From contig JBCCHB010000006.1 of NCBI GenBank assembly GCA_039028975.1, positions 62,001 through 126,000 on the forward strand: a DNA stretch of 64,000 bases. Reading direction: 5' to 3'. A program made the position numbers and the translations under genes. Numbering within the stretch: position 1 is the first letter of the stretch; every line of letters begins with the position of its first letter. The notes under the pieces are model-generated. The model saw only the letters and a list, made by a program, of their open reading frames with translations. It was not told the DNA's origin and did not search any database. The stretch comes from JAHBNG01 sp039028975. Its GTDB lineage: Bacteria > Chloroflexota > Anaerolineae > Caldilineales > Caldilineaceae. This document shows positions 15,236-24,425 of this stretch, one piece after another.

Positions 15236-17704
15236 ATGCGTGCCTACCTATTCCCTGGACAAGGCTCTCAGGCGAAGGGCATGGGAGAAGATCTTTTTGA
15301 TGCTCTACCCGAATTCGCTCAGCTAGAAGTCCATATCGATGACGTACTAGGCTACTCAATCCGCGAGCTGTGCCTAACAGATCCGGATGGTAAGCTACAA
15401 CAGACCCAATTTACTCAGCCAGCACTCTATGTAGCCAATTGGCTCTACGCCATGCAGAAACAGGCTGAGACGGGACAGAAACCGGAGATTGTCGCAGGAC
15501 ATAGCTTGGGTGAATACAATGCACTGCTGGCGGCTGGGGCCTTTGACTTTATGACGGGTCTAGAACTAGTACGGAAGCGCGGCGAACTGATGAGCCAAGT
15601 CCAAGATGGAGGCATGTTGGCAGTGGTAGGATTACCTGTTGAAGAGATTCAAGCTTGCCTGAGTGAACAGGGCATAACTAGCTTGGATCTAGCCAACCTC
15701 AACAGTCCGCAACAGACAGTGATCGCAGGCCCCACAACTGACATTGAAATAATCAAACCTGTATTTGTGGAAGCAGGTGCCCGACTGGTTCAATCCTTGA
15801 AGGTAAGCGCGCCCTTTCACTCTCGCTATATGAAGGAGATCGCTCAATACTTTGCCTCTTTTCTTCAAGGTTTCGACTTTAGCCCTCTGCAGATGCCCGT
15901 GATAGCCAATTTAACCGGTCACCCCTATCCTGCCAATTGTACCGCCGAGAATATTAAAGAGTCGTTGGTGCAACAGATCGACCATCCTGTCTTATGGAGT
16001 GAGAGCATTCGCTATTTACTCGCTAAGGGTGTGAGCGAGTTTGAGGAGGTAGGTCCCGGCAAAGTATTGACTGGTCTGACGCGTCGCATTCGGCGTGAGG
16101 TCCCGCTACTCGAGCCCGAGTATGAGACAGAAAATGCTCACATATCCTTGACAGACGATACACCTCAGATGAGTGCAGCAATGAAAGAAATTGTCCTTCA
16201 AGAAACACCACAACCACAATTGACCGCATCTTCGACCGATCCCGTCATGGCCGAACTGGACATAGTGGACGAGACGCCAGCCTATGTGCCATCCAATAAT
16301 GGTCGCGCAAAAAATGATTTGGCAGCTCTTGTAGGCGGTGCCATTACGCCAGAATCACTGGGCAATGACGCCTTCAAAGCCGACTATGGTCTGAAGTACG
16401 CATACATTGCGGGGGCGATGTACAAAGGCATCGCCTCTAAGGAGTTGGTTGTGGCCATGGGCAAAGCCGGGATGATTGGTTATCTGGGGACCGGTGGCAT
16501 GAAGCTAAACGAGATTGAAGCCGACATTCAATTTATCCAGAACCAAGTAGCGCCTAGTGAACCTTATGGTATGAACCTGCTTTGTAACCTAGTCGAGCCA
16601 GAGGTGGAAGGACAGACAGTGGATCTTTTCCTACGTTATGGCATTCGCTATGTAGAAGCTGCAGCGTTTATGCAGATCACACCAAGCTTAGTCCGCTATC
16701 GGCTACACGGCATCCAACGCCAGCAAGATGGTACTGTCACCGTTCCCAACCATGTCTTGGCCAAAGTCTCTCGCCCCGAAGTGGCAACCCTCTTTATGCA
16801 GCCAGCGCCCCAACGGATCATTGATAAATTACTTGCCAGCAATCAGATAACCGCCCAGGAGGCCGAACTGAGTCGTTTCATACCTATCTCCGAAGATATC
16901 TGTGTGGAAGCGGATTCAGGGGGGCACACTGATCAAGGGGTAGCCTACGCACTCATGCCCGCCATGCTGAGCCTGCGCAACGAGATGATGGCTGAACATA
17001 ATTACGTAAAACCCATCCGTGTCGGCGCAGCGGGCGGTATTGGCACGCCTGAATCTGCAGCCGCTGCCTTTATGTTGGGGGCCGAATTCATCCTGACCGG
17101 CTCTATTAATCAGTGTACAGTGGAAGCTGGCACCAGCGATGTGGTCAAAGAGATGCTCCAGAGCATCAACGTCCAGGACACAGCCTATGCCCCTGCTGGC
17201 GATATGTTTGAGCTGGGGGCAAAGGTCCAGGTAATGCGCCGAGGAGTCTTCTTCCCGGCCCGTGCCAACAAACTTTACACGCTTTATCAACAGTACAACA
17301 GCCTGGACGAAATCGAGGAGAAGACCAAGCGCCAGATTCAGGAGAAGTACTTCAAGCGCTCCTTTGACGAAGTCTGGACTGAGACGAGAGCCTACTATCA
17401 ACGCACTAAGCCTGAAGAAATCAAAAGGGCGGAAGAGAATCCCAAGCACAAGATGGCGTTGATCTTCCGCTGGTACTTTGTCCATACCACCCGCCTGGCC
17501 ATGAGTGGCAGCAATGAGCAACGGGTTGATTATCAGGTTCATTGTGGTCCGGCAATGGGAGCTTTCAACCAATGGGTCAAGGGGACCTATTTAGAGGATT
17601 GGCGTAATCGTCATGTTGACCAAATAGGCATCAAGTTGATCGGCGAGACAGCCGAGTTGCTGAACCAGCGTTTTATGACCCTAAGTACACATTCTGCTTC
17701 GTAG
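15236..17704 (+). CDS. Trans-acting acyltransferase / PfaD-type enoylreductase fusion
   Basis: 822 residues. Residues 1-290 are a malonyl-CoA:ACP acyltransferase: FPGQGSQAKGMG, GHSLGE with catalytic Ser90, and APFHS with His195. After a linker, residues about 365-815 are a PfaD-family FMN enoylreductase of the nitronate monooxygenase/2-NPD fold (MIGYLGTGGM, RVGAAGGIGTPESAAAAFMLGAEFILTGS). Such fusions are common in trans-AT clusters. The AT loads malonyl on all the AT-less modules, and the ER can saturate enoyl intermediates in trans, which matters because no module seen has its own ER. The frame opens at 15224, but GGGAG sits 5 bases before ATG 15236 and the protein proper starts MRAYLFPGQ. 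It is the first gene of the cluster. Confidence 0.93.
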   Translation: MRAYLFPGQGSQAKGMGEDLFDALPEFAQLEVHIDDVLGYSIRELCLTDPDGKLQQTQFTQPALYVANWLYAMQKQAETGQKPEIVAGHSLGEYNALLAAGAFDFMTGLELVRKRGELMSQVQDGGMLAVVGLPVEEIQACLSEQGITSLDLANLNSPQQTVIAGPTTDIEIIKPVFVEAGARLVQSLKVSAPFHSRYMKEIAQYFASFLQGFDFSPLQMPVIANLTGHPYPANCTAENIKESLVQQIDHPVLWSESIRYLLAKGVSEFEEVGPGKVLTGLTRRIRREVPLLEPEYETENAHISLTDDTPQMSAAMKEIVLQETPQPQLTASSTDPVMAELDIVDETPAYVPSNNGRAKNDLAALVGGAITPESLGNDAFKADYGLKYAYIAGAMYKGIASKELVVAMGKAGMIGYLGTGGMKLNEIEADIQFIQNQVAPSEPYGMNLLCNLVEPEVEGQTVDLFLRYGIRYVEAAAFMQITPSLVRYRLHGIQRQQDGTVTVPNHVLAKVSRPEVATLFMQPAPQRIIDKLLASNQITAQEAELSRFIPISEDICVEADSGGHTDQGVAYALMPAMLSLRNEMMAEHNYVKPIRVGAAGGIGTPESAAAAFMLGAEFILTGSINQCTVEAGTSDVVKEMLQSINVQDTAYAPAGDMFELGAKVQVMRRGVFFPARANKLYTLYQQYNSLDEIEEKTKRQIQEKYFKRSFDEVWTETRAYYQRTKPEEIKRAEENPKHKMALIFRWYFVHTTRLAMSGSNEQRVDYQVHCGPAMGAFNQWVKGTYLEDWRNRHVDQIGIKLIGETAELLNQRFMTLSTHSAS

Positions 17705-17848
17705 ATTGTTCCCATTATGAAGCCATTTGGCCAAGATATTAGCAAGCGAGAGACGCTGCTCAAATCCTAGATTGAGCAAATAGTTAGATGTGCGATGAAG
17801 TCAGAGCATCTTAGTTAGAATATCTTCAATCTCAAGAGACGTCCACTT

Positions 17849-20287
17849 ATGTCAGATAGTAACTGCAGCAAACTCATTCTCACCAAGTCAGCGGGAAGCG
17901 AAGAAGCCTCTGCTTTGACCCCGCCAGACACAATGAAGGGTGGCGTTAACTCACAAGATAAGCTGACGGCAACTCTGCAAGCAAGCAACCTCTTTAAAAT
18001 GCTGGATACAGCTCTGTTAGAGGAGTTAACGGCAGAGCTAATCGTCATGAAGCTTTCACCAGGCCAAACACTGGTGAAACAGGGGGATACTGGCGATGCC
18101 ATGTATGTAGTTCTTGGCGGTCGGTTGAAGGTCGTCATTGAAAATGAAGAAGGCCGTTCCCAATTCCGCCGCATGGTCGGTGTGTACGAGTCCATTGGCG
18201 AAATTGCCCTGCTCACCGGCCAAACCCGCACGGCCACAGTCATCGCTGCAAGTGAAGCGATCGTGGCTAAATTGACCAAGGCCAGCTATGAGCAGCTAGC
18301 CAGCCGCTCGCCCCTAGTAGGAAATGCTCTGGCAGATGCTATCACCGATCTAATTCGACGCCGCCAACTGCGTACGGCCCTTAATAGCAGTCATCTTCTT
18401 AATGAAGTGGAACCCAAACTACAGGAAGCTCTAGAAGCTGAGTTTGAGCTACTTTCGCTGCGTAGTGGTGAGAGGCTCTTTCAACAAGGCGATGAAGGCG
18501 ACGGTATGTATCTGGTGGTTAGTGGCCGCTTACAGGTTGTTCTAGAGGACAAAGGAACGGAGATGAGGGTCCTGCGGGAGCTTGGACGAAGCGAGAGTTT
18601 GGGCGAAATTGCCCTGCTCACTGAGCAGCCACGCACTGCCACGGTTTATGCCATCCGTGATACGGAAGTTGCGAAGCTCAGTCGCGAAAGTTACTGCCGA
18701 TTGGCGACAAGGTTTCCTCTCGCAACCACACGTATGTTTACCCAACCTATCACCGATTTGGTCGTCAGTCGCGACCGTCGCCACCGTCCGCCTGCCGGTA
18801 CACCCCTTGCCCTCGCCCTGATTCCGACCCATCCGGATATCTTGCTAACTGAGTTTTCTCAGCGATTGACCAAGGCATTTGCGCAGATGGGTCCAACGTG
18901 CCACCTAAATAGCCGCCGCGTGGACGAGATTTTAGGGAAGTCAGGCATAGCCCAAACTACGCTCGCTGAGAATCGTACGGGAAGCCAGCTAGAGGATAAA
19001 GTCGAACAAGATGCACTGGATGCACAATTGGTCAATTGGCTGGGTGAACAGGAAGCGGAGCATCGCTACCTCATCTACGAAGCCGACGCCACACTCACTC
19101 CCTGGACAGAGCGTGCGGTTCGACAAGCAGATCTGGTCCTCATTGTGGGTCGTGGAAGTGACGACCCAATGCAAGGTGAGCTTGAACTCTCGCTCAATCG
19201 CCAAGCTGTTCCGGGCATTGCCAAACAGCAACGCTTGATACTGTTGCACCGAGGTGGTCAGGAGAATGCGACGGGCACTGCTGCTTGGCTGGCTGTACGT
19301 GAGGTGCAAGACCATTACCACGTGCGTTGGCATGGTGGCGACAAGGATTTTACACGACTGGCACGCATTCTAGCTGGGCAGGCAGTGGGTCTGGTTTTGA
19401 GTGGTGGTGGGGCGCGTGGCATGGCACATATTGGCGTGTTGCGTGCTTTAGAAGAAGCAGAGATTCCAATTGATCTAATTGGAGGTGTCAGTGCCGGTTC
19501 GCTAACGGCAGGTCTCTATGCAATGGGATACGATCTAGCAGCAATACAGCAACATATTGACCAGTTTACCCGCAACGCTAGCCCCTTTGGCCTGCTTGGC
19601 GATTTTACCCTGCCTATCGTTGCCTTCACAACAGGTCATGCGATAACGCAACTGTACCGCCATCTATTGGGTGAGACGCAGATTGAAGATTTGTATCTTC
19701 CCTACTTTTGTGTATCTGCCAACCTTAGCCAGGCTCGGGATCATGTACACCGTAGCGGTTCTCTATGGCAGGCCGTCCGCGCCAGCTCTACCGTGCCGGG
19801 TATGCTTCCCCCAATGGTTCATGAGGGCGATCTGCTAATCGATGGTGGTCTATATAATAACCTTCCTCTCGATGCCATGCGTGCACGCAATCCCCATGGC
19901 AAGGTCATTGGCATAGACGTAATGGCGACTTCGGATCTGGCTGATGTCGTCCCCTATGGAGCGGGTCTATCTGGTTGGCGGGCCTTAGCCAATCGGTTCT
20001 CTTCCCAGCGGAAGAACGACAGGATGCCCAATCTTGCCTCATTGCTCGTGCGCACATTAGAGGTAAGTAGTGTCCAGAGCGTGCAGGACCACTTGGCGGC
20101 CGGTTTGGCTGATCTCTATCTGCGCCCACCCGTGGCACAATTTGGCTTCTTCGAGTTTGGTGCCGTTGACAGGATCATCGAGATTGGGTATCAGTATGCC
20201 AAAGAGCAATTGGCAAAGTGGAAGATGAATTCCCCCGAACAGGATGTTGGGGAAAGGCGCTCTCTTACGCTAATACGCTTTAAATGA
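17849..20287 (+). CDS. Patatin-like phospholipase with two cyclic-nucleotide-binding domains
   Basis: 812 residues of the neuropathy-target-esterase type. Two cNMP-binding domains occupy about residues 45-165 and 185-300, each with a phosphate-cassette-like GEIALLTGQTRTATV or GEIALLTEQPRTATV. A middle Rossmann-like segment follows (about 310-500). The patatin domain holds the oxyanion loop SGGGARG near 520, the nucleophile in GVSAGS near 547, and the catalytic Asp in DGGLYNNLP near 665, so the Ser/Asp dyad is complete. Most likely a membrane-associated (lyso)phospholipase gated by a nucleotide. Lying between the AT-ER and starter genes on the same strand, it could serve self-protection, product release or lipid supply; nothing in the sequence decides. 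The start has only a weak SD. Confidence 0.9.
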   Translation: MSDSNCSKLILTKSAGSEEASALTPPDTMKGGVNSQDKLTATLQASNLFKMLDTALLEELTAELIVMKLSPGQTLVKQGDTGDAMYVVLGGRLKVVIENEEGRSQFRRMVGVYESIGEIALLTGQTRTATVIAASEAIVAKLTKASYEQLASRSPLVGNALADAITDLIRRRQLRTALNSSHLLNEVEPKLQEALEAEFELLSLRSGERLFQQGDEGDGMYLVVSGRLQVVLEDKGTEMRVLRELGRSESLGEIALLTEQPRTATVYAIRDTEVAKLSRESYCRLATRFPLATTRMFTQPITDLVVSRDRRHRPPAGTPLALALIPTHPDILLTEFSQRLTKAFAQMGPTCHLNSRRVDEILGKSGIAQTTLAENRTGSQLEDKVEQDALDAQLVNWLGEQEAEHRYLIYEADATLTPWTERAVRQADLVLIVGRGSDDPMQGELELSLNRQAVPGIAKQQRLILLHRGGQENATGTAAWLAVREVQDHYHVRWHGGDKDFTRLARILAGQAVGLVLSGGGARGMAHIGVLRALEEAEIPIDLIGGVSAGSLTAGLYAMGYDLAAIQQHIDQFTRNASPFGLLGDFTLPIVAFTTGHAITQLYRHLLGETQIEDLYLPYFCVSANLSQARDHVHRSGSLWQAVRASSTVPGMLPPMVHEGDLLIDGGLYNNLPLDAMRARNPHGKVIGIDVMATSDLADVVPYGAGLSGWRALANRFSSQRKNDRMPNLASLLVRTLEVSSVQSVQDHLAAGLADLYLRPPVAQFGFFEFGAVDRIIEIGYQYAKEQLAKWKMNSPEQDVGERRSLTLIRFK

Positions 20288-20371
20288 ATGCTCGCTCTTC
20301 GGTTGAACTGGAATTGTTCGTAAAATGGGCCTCCGACCATCACACCCAATAGACATCAGGGAACTTATTGC

Positions 20372-21526
20372 ATGGATTTTTCTTGGTCGAAAAGACAGAC
20401 GGAGCTTTACCAAAAAGCGCTGGCTATTGCAGAGAATGAGCTATTTGAGGAAGCGAGCAGCGAGCGAGAACCTCAAGAATTCCCAAAGCAAAAATGGGAG
20501 CGGTGCAGCCAATTTGGATTGATGGGCCTCTCATTACCTCCCTCATATGGTGGATTGGGTCTGGATGCTTTGACATCTGCCTATGTTTTTGAAGCGTTTG
20601 GCAAGGGATGCTCCGATCGAGGTTTACTCTTTAGCGCCGCGGCCCATCTGCTTGCTACTGCCATGCCTATTGCAGAGTATGGGCAACCAGACTTGCAGAA
20701 GGCTATACTACCTCAGTTAGCAACTGGACAATGGATCGGTGCCAACGCCATCACCGAAGCCGAGGCTGGCTCGGATATCATTGCGATTCAAACAACGGCT
20801 CAGGAGCAGGATGGTTATTACTATTTGGATGGCCAAAAATCCTATGTCACGAATGGCCCTATTGCCGATGTGATCGTCACCTACGCGGTAACCAACCCCC
20901 AAGCTGGGTATCTTGGTATTAGCGGTTTTGTGGTAGAGAAAGATCGGCCAGGCATCATTTTGGGCGAGGCATTTGAGAAGATGGGGCTTCACTCAGCCCA
21001 AGCTGGGTGGGTACGCTTTGAAAATTGCCGCGTACCCAAAAGCAATATGCTAGGTAAACCCGGCGAAGGCGCAACCATCTTTAAGCGCTCTATGCAGTGG
21101 GAACGAGCCGTCCTCTTCGCCTTTTACATTGGAACACTGGATAGGCAACTGGAAACGACCGTTGCCTTCGCACGCAAACGCAAGCAATTTGGCAAGGCGC
21201 TCATCAAGCATCAAGCAGTAGCCCATCGCTTGGCCGATATGAAACTACGACTGGAGCAAGCGCGCCTATTGCTGTACAAGGCATGTTGGGCTTTGGATCA
21301 AGATGAGGGTGCCGTGCTGGATGTGGCACTTTCCAAATTAGCCGTCAGTCAAGCAGCTATTCAGTCAAGTCTAGATGCTGTTCATCTGCATGGTGCAGAA
21401 GGATATAAGGCTGATGGCGAGATTGAGGCTATGTTACGTGATGCAATTCCATCTACAATTTTTTCAGGAACATCCGAGATGCAACGAGATTTAATTGCGA
21501 ATTATCTGGAAATGGGAATCGCCTAA
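20372..21526 (+). CDS. Acyl-CoA-dehydrogenase-family L-prolyl-S-carrier dehydrogenase (PltE/RedW type)
   Basis: 384 residues, FAD-dependent. It should oxidise L-prolyl bound to the small carrier protein (25884-26144) to pyrrolyl-2-carboxyl. Family signatures: ITEAEAGSD (near 128-135), YVTNGPIADV, FARKRKQFGKAL, LHGAEGY and FSGTSEMQRDL. The usual YEGT Glu is Ser here. Glu244 in MQWERAVLFA instead matches the helix-G base position of isovaleryl-CoA dehydrogenase, which is also the placement described for prolyl-carrier dehydrogenases. Neighbouring adenylation, carrier and halogenase genes make the pyrrole role the best reading. A generic acyl-CoA dehydrogenase is the alternative. The next gene starts one base after the stop. 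Confidence 0.85.
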   Translation: MDFSWSKRQTELYQKALAIAENELFEEASSEREPQEFPKQKWERCSQFGLMGLSLPPSYGGLGLDALTSAYVFEAFGKGCSDRGLLFSAAAHLLATAMPIAEYGQPDLQKAILPQLATGQWIGANAITEAEAGSDIIAIQTTAQEQDGYYYLDGQKSYVTNGPIADVIVTYAVTNPQAGYLGISGFVVEKDRPGIILGEAFEKMGLHSAQAGWVRFENCRVPKSNMLGKPGEGATIFKRSMQWERAVLFAFYIGTLDRQLETTVAFARKRKQFGKALIKHQAVAHRLADMKLRLEQARLLLYKACWALDQDEGAVLDVALSKLAVSQAAIQSSLDAVHLHGAEGYKADGEIEAMLRDAIPSTIFSGTSEMQRDLIANYLEMGIA

Positions 21527-21527
21527 T

Positions 21528-22733
21528 ATGTTAATGCAAAACAGGCTTCCGTTTCCGCTTAATGCCATGAATAGGGGCGGGGAGCTAATCAATCGTCTTG
21601 GTTTGGCCATACCCCGTCTTGAGGTCAAGGATATTCAACAACGCGCCATGAGAGCGACTGGTCTAAGCAATTTTGGCGACACCCACTATGTTGCTGGATT
21701 AGAGGCTTTGTTAGACGCTGCCAAGCATGACGAACTGAACTACTTTGGCCGCCTGATCATTGATGCACTGTCATTAGATTATGCCAAAATGCGCCTCGAC
21801 TGGGTAGAAATGCAAAAACGCCAGCCGGAAGCGTTTGCCATAGATCTGCTTCCGCCAATTATTGTGACTGGGTTGCCTCGTACAGGGACGACATTGCTGC
21901 ACAACCTGTTGGCAGTTGACCCAGTCAATCAAGCGATTCCGCTATGGCGCTTATTCAAGCCGTTTCCACCATTGCATGGTCGAAGAGACAATCGTCATCG
22001 CCTGATTGCACAAAATCAAAAGATGATGGACTGGGGGAGACCGAATCTTGCGAGTAAGCATGCAATGACTATCGATTCCCCCGAAGAATGTATCATAGTA
22101 CAAGGACTGTCATTCAATAGCGTTGTCTTCTATATCTCCGCCCCAGTTTACAGCTATCTCGACTGGTTTCTTACAGCCGAACGGAGCAAGATGTATCAAG
22201 AATACGCATCGATGCTGCATTGGTATCAGGCACATGATAATCGTCGTCTGGTAATGAAAGCGCCACCGCATATGTCGGAACTAAGCGAATTGCTTACCGC
22301 AGTGCCGAATGCCTTAATCGTGCAAACTCATCGAGATCCTGTCCAAGCTATCAACAGTATGAACAGCCTATTTCACACCTTGCATTCTAGCTTTATGAAA
22401 CCCTATGTGCCGGAAAAGATGGTCAAGGCTAACCTTCGTCTTGCGACGATGTTTACCGAAGGTAACTTAAATTCACGAGATAAGATTGACCACAACATCT
22501 GCGACGTATTCTACGATGATCTAGTCAATAACCCACAGGGTACAGTACAGAAAATCTATGCGCATTTCGGACTAGAATGGACCGACGCCTACGCGCATGA
22601 GTTAAAACAGTACATGGCGGACAATCCACAAGGGAAGCACGGATCGCATCAGCATGATTCAGCTGACTTTGGCATAAGAGATGCGCAGATCCGAGAGAGA
22701 TTCTCCACCTACATTGAGCAATATCATTTATGA
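21528..22733 (+). CDS. PAPS-dependent sulfotransferase
   Basis: 401 residues, Sulfotransfer_3-like. The 5'-phosphosulfate loop is TGLPRTGTTLLHNLL (about residues 113-127). The 3'-phosphate site is THRDPVQAINSMNSL near 268-282, and KAPPHMSELSELL lies before it. A cytosolic soluble enzyme that transfers sulfate from PAPS to a hydroxyl, amine or phenol. An upstream in-frame Met at 21495 lies inside the previous gene; ATG 21528 is preferred because it abuts that stop and GGGA lies upstream. It overlaps the adenylation gene by ATGA. It is placed inside the pyrrole cassette, so the product may be O- or N-sulfated. No thioesterase follows it, so the sulfation-assisted decarboxylation seen in curacin-type lines is not supported here. 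Confidence 0.88.
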   Translation: MLMQNRLPFPLNAMNRGGELINRLGLAIPRLEVKDIQQRAMRATGLSNFGDTHYVAGLEALLDAAKHDELNYFGRLIIDALSLDYAKMRLDWVEMQKRQPEAFAIDLLPPIIVTGLPRTGTTLLHNLLAVDPVNQAIPLWRLFKPFPPLHGRRDNRHRLIAQNQKMMDWGRPNLASKHAMTIDSPEECIIVQGLSFNSVVFYISAPVYSYLDWFLTAERSKMYQEYASMLHWYQAHDNRRLVMKAPPHMSELSELLTAVPNALIVQTHRDPVQAINSMNSLFHTLHSSFMKPYVPEKMVKANLRLATMFTEGNLNSRDKIDHNICDVFYDDLVNNPQGTVQKIYAHFGLEWTDAYAHELKQYMADNPQGKHGSHQHDSADFGIRDAQIRERFSTYIEQYHL

Positions 22734-24253
22734 CTCAATTACAAAATTTAGTCAGCATGAGTGCCAAATCAAACCCAAATGGGTTAGCTATAGTCGACAC
22801 TCATCAATCAGTGACTTACGCCCAACTCGATGGCCTTGCCAACCAAATGGTCCATGCCTTGCAGGCACAAGGGATCCGTTTGGGCGATCGGGTGGGTATT
22901 TGGCTGCACAAATCTGTCTACGGGGTGGTCGCAATGCAGGCCGTTTTGCGTTTAGGGGCAGCCTATGTACCCTTAGATCCATTGTGTCCACCATCTCGCG
23001 TGATGTCGATAGTACAGGATTGTCAGCTAAAGGTGCTTGTCACCACCCGGACACGTACCCAACAGCTTGGCCAGGATCTTGCTTCTACCAACGAATCAAT
23101 TGGCTATGTATTCATTTCAGATTCGCTAGATGGTACTGAGGAAAGTCAGGAGAATTGGTGCAAATATCCCAGCCACCCTGCGCCTATCGAAATTGAGCGT
23201 GATGAAGATCGGTTGGCCTATATCCTATATACCTCTGGCTCTACAGGAAAGCCCAAAGGCGTCTGTATAAGTCATAGAAATGCGTTGGCCTTTGTGAGAT
23301 GGGCGGTCGAGGAACTCAACATCTCTGCTGATGATCGGTTGGCAAACCACGCGCCATTTCACTTTGATCTTTCTGTCTTTGATCTCTATGCCGCGTTTAT
23401 GAGCGGCGCATCTGTTTATCTGTTTGCCGAAGATAGATCGTATGTACCTGGGCGACTGGTTGAGTTCCTGACCACCCACCAAATTACCATCTGGTATTCG
23501 GTCCCGTCGGTGCTGGTCATGATGATAGAGGATGGTGGTCTTTTGGAGCTTGAGAGTCTGTCGCTGCGTCATCTTATTTTTGCAGGAGAACCTTTTTCTA
23601 TAAAGCATTTGCGGCAGCTCTTTGAGCGATGGTCGCCGATGGTTCGTTTTTTCAACTTCTATGGTCCAACGGAAACCAATGTCTGTACTTATTATGAAGT
23701 GAAAACCTTGTCTTGCAAACAACAATCACCTGTGCCCATTGGCCGAGCCTGCTCAGGCAACCACGTTTGGGCTGCCAACCCTGAGGGAAGTGAGGTTTCT
23801 CCTGGGGAAGAAGGGAATCTTATGGTCTCTGGTCCGACGGTGATGTTGGGCTATTGGGGTGCAGAACCACAGCAAGGGCAAACCTATTCAACAGGGGATC
23901 GGGTTAAACAGTTGGCAGATGGTAATTATCTCTTTTTGGGAAGACTTGATCAGCAGGTCAAAGTAAGGGGCCATCGGATAGAGTTGGGCGACGTGGAGAC
24001 GGTTTTAGACCAGCATCCAGCCATTAAGGAAGTCGCAGTCGTCGTTCGTGACAGTGGTCTCGCAGCACGGCTACTGGCTTTTTTTGTCAATGATGTCTCC
24101 ACGCCATCACCGACACTTCTGGAACTCAAGTGTCATTGCGCACAGCATCTGCCCCGCCACATGATTATTGACACGGCCGAGGAACTTGTCTCGTTGCCGC
24201 GGACGAGTACGGGAAAAATCGATCGATTGAAGCTTACCCAAGATAATTTATAG
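22730..24253 (+). CDS. Stand-alone amino-acid adenylation enzyme, proline-type (PltF/RedM-like)
   Basis: 507 residues, ANL superfamily without fused carrier. Core motifs: YTSGSTGKPKGV (A3, near 167), NFYGPTETN (A5, near 308), YSTGDRV (A7, near 385), VKVRGHRIELGDVE (A8, near 412) and TSTGKIDR with the A10 Lys near 497. Pocket positions readable by eye start D-L (FHFDLSV) and end V-C (TETNVCTYY). This agrees with the first two and last variable positions that I recall for prolyl enzymes of pyrrole pathways. It would load L-proline onto the 86-residue carrier protein. The start overlaps the sulfotransferase stop (ATGA), indicating translational coupling. The context of dehydrogenase, carrier and halogenase supports proline. 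Confidence 0.85.
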   Translation: MTQLQNLVSMSAKSNPNGLAIVDTHQSVTYAQLDGLANQMVHALQAQGIRLGDRVGIWLHKSVYGVVAMQAVLRLGAAYVPLDPLCPPSRVMSIVQDCQLKVLVTTRTRTQQLGQDLASTNESIGYVFISDSLDGTEESQENWCKYPSHPAPIEIERDEDRLAYILYTSGSTGKPKGVCISHRNALAFVRWAVEELNISADDRLANHAPFHFDLSVFDLYAAFMSGASVYLFAEDRSYVPGRLVEFLTTHQITIWYSVPSVLVMMIEDGGLLELESLSLRHLIFAGEPFSIKHLRQLFERWSPMVRFFNFYGPTETNVCTYYEVKTLSCKQQSPVPIGRACSGNHVWAANPEGSEVSPGEEGNLMVSGPTVMLGYWGAEPQQGQTYSTGDRVKQLADGNYLFLGRLDQQVKVRGHRIELGDVETVLDQHPAIKEVAVVVRDSGLAARLLAFFVNDVSTPSPTLLELKCHCAQHLPRHMIIDTAEELVSLPRTSTGKIDRLKLTQDNL

Positions 24254-24288
24254 CTTCATTTTATCAATAAACTGCAATGTGTTGTTAT

Positions 24289-24386
24289 TGTCATTTCATT
24301 TGGCTACAGCCGCAAAGCGGCACTGCAGGGAGAAATCTTCTGGTCGGTCAAGTACAGATTTCTCGTCGCCTCTCCTCGGAATGACA
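24289..24386. repeat. Dispersed palindromic element, copy A
   Basis: 98 bp bounded by TGTCATT and AATGACA, with an internal inverted pair GAGAAATCT/AGATTTCTC and the left arm hairpin GCCGC-aaa-GCGGC. It belongs to the same family as copy B at 27618-27717 (shared CTCctcrGAATGACA end). It resembles the abundant TGTCATTCTGAGC-type intergenic repeats of many genomes. Confidence 0.65.
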
Positions 24387-24425
24387 GGTTAAGCGCTACT
24401 GATTATGCACACTCTAAGGAAAACA

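Noticed and set aside
20372..21526. Loss of the YEGT Glu read as an inactive acyl-CoA dehydrogenase
   Set aside because: Glu244 occupies the alternative base position used by isovaleryl-CoA and prolyl-carrier dehydrogenases.
21528..22733. Sulfotransferase for decarboxylative chain termination
   Set aside because: That route needs an ST-TE pair at the end of the line. This gene is at the start, with no thioesterase in the window.
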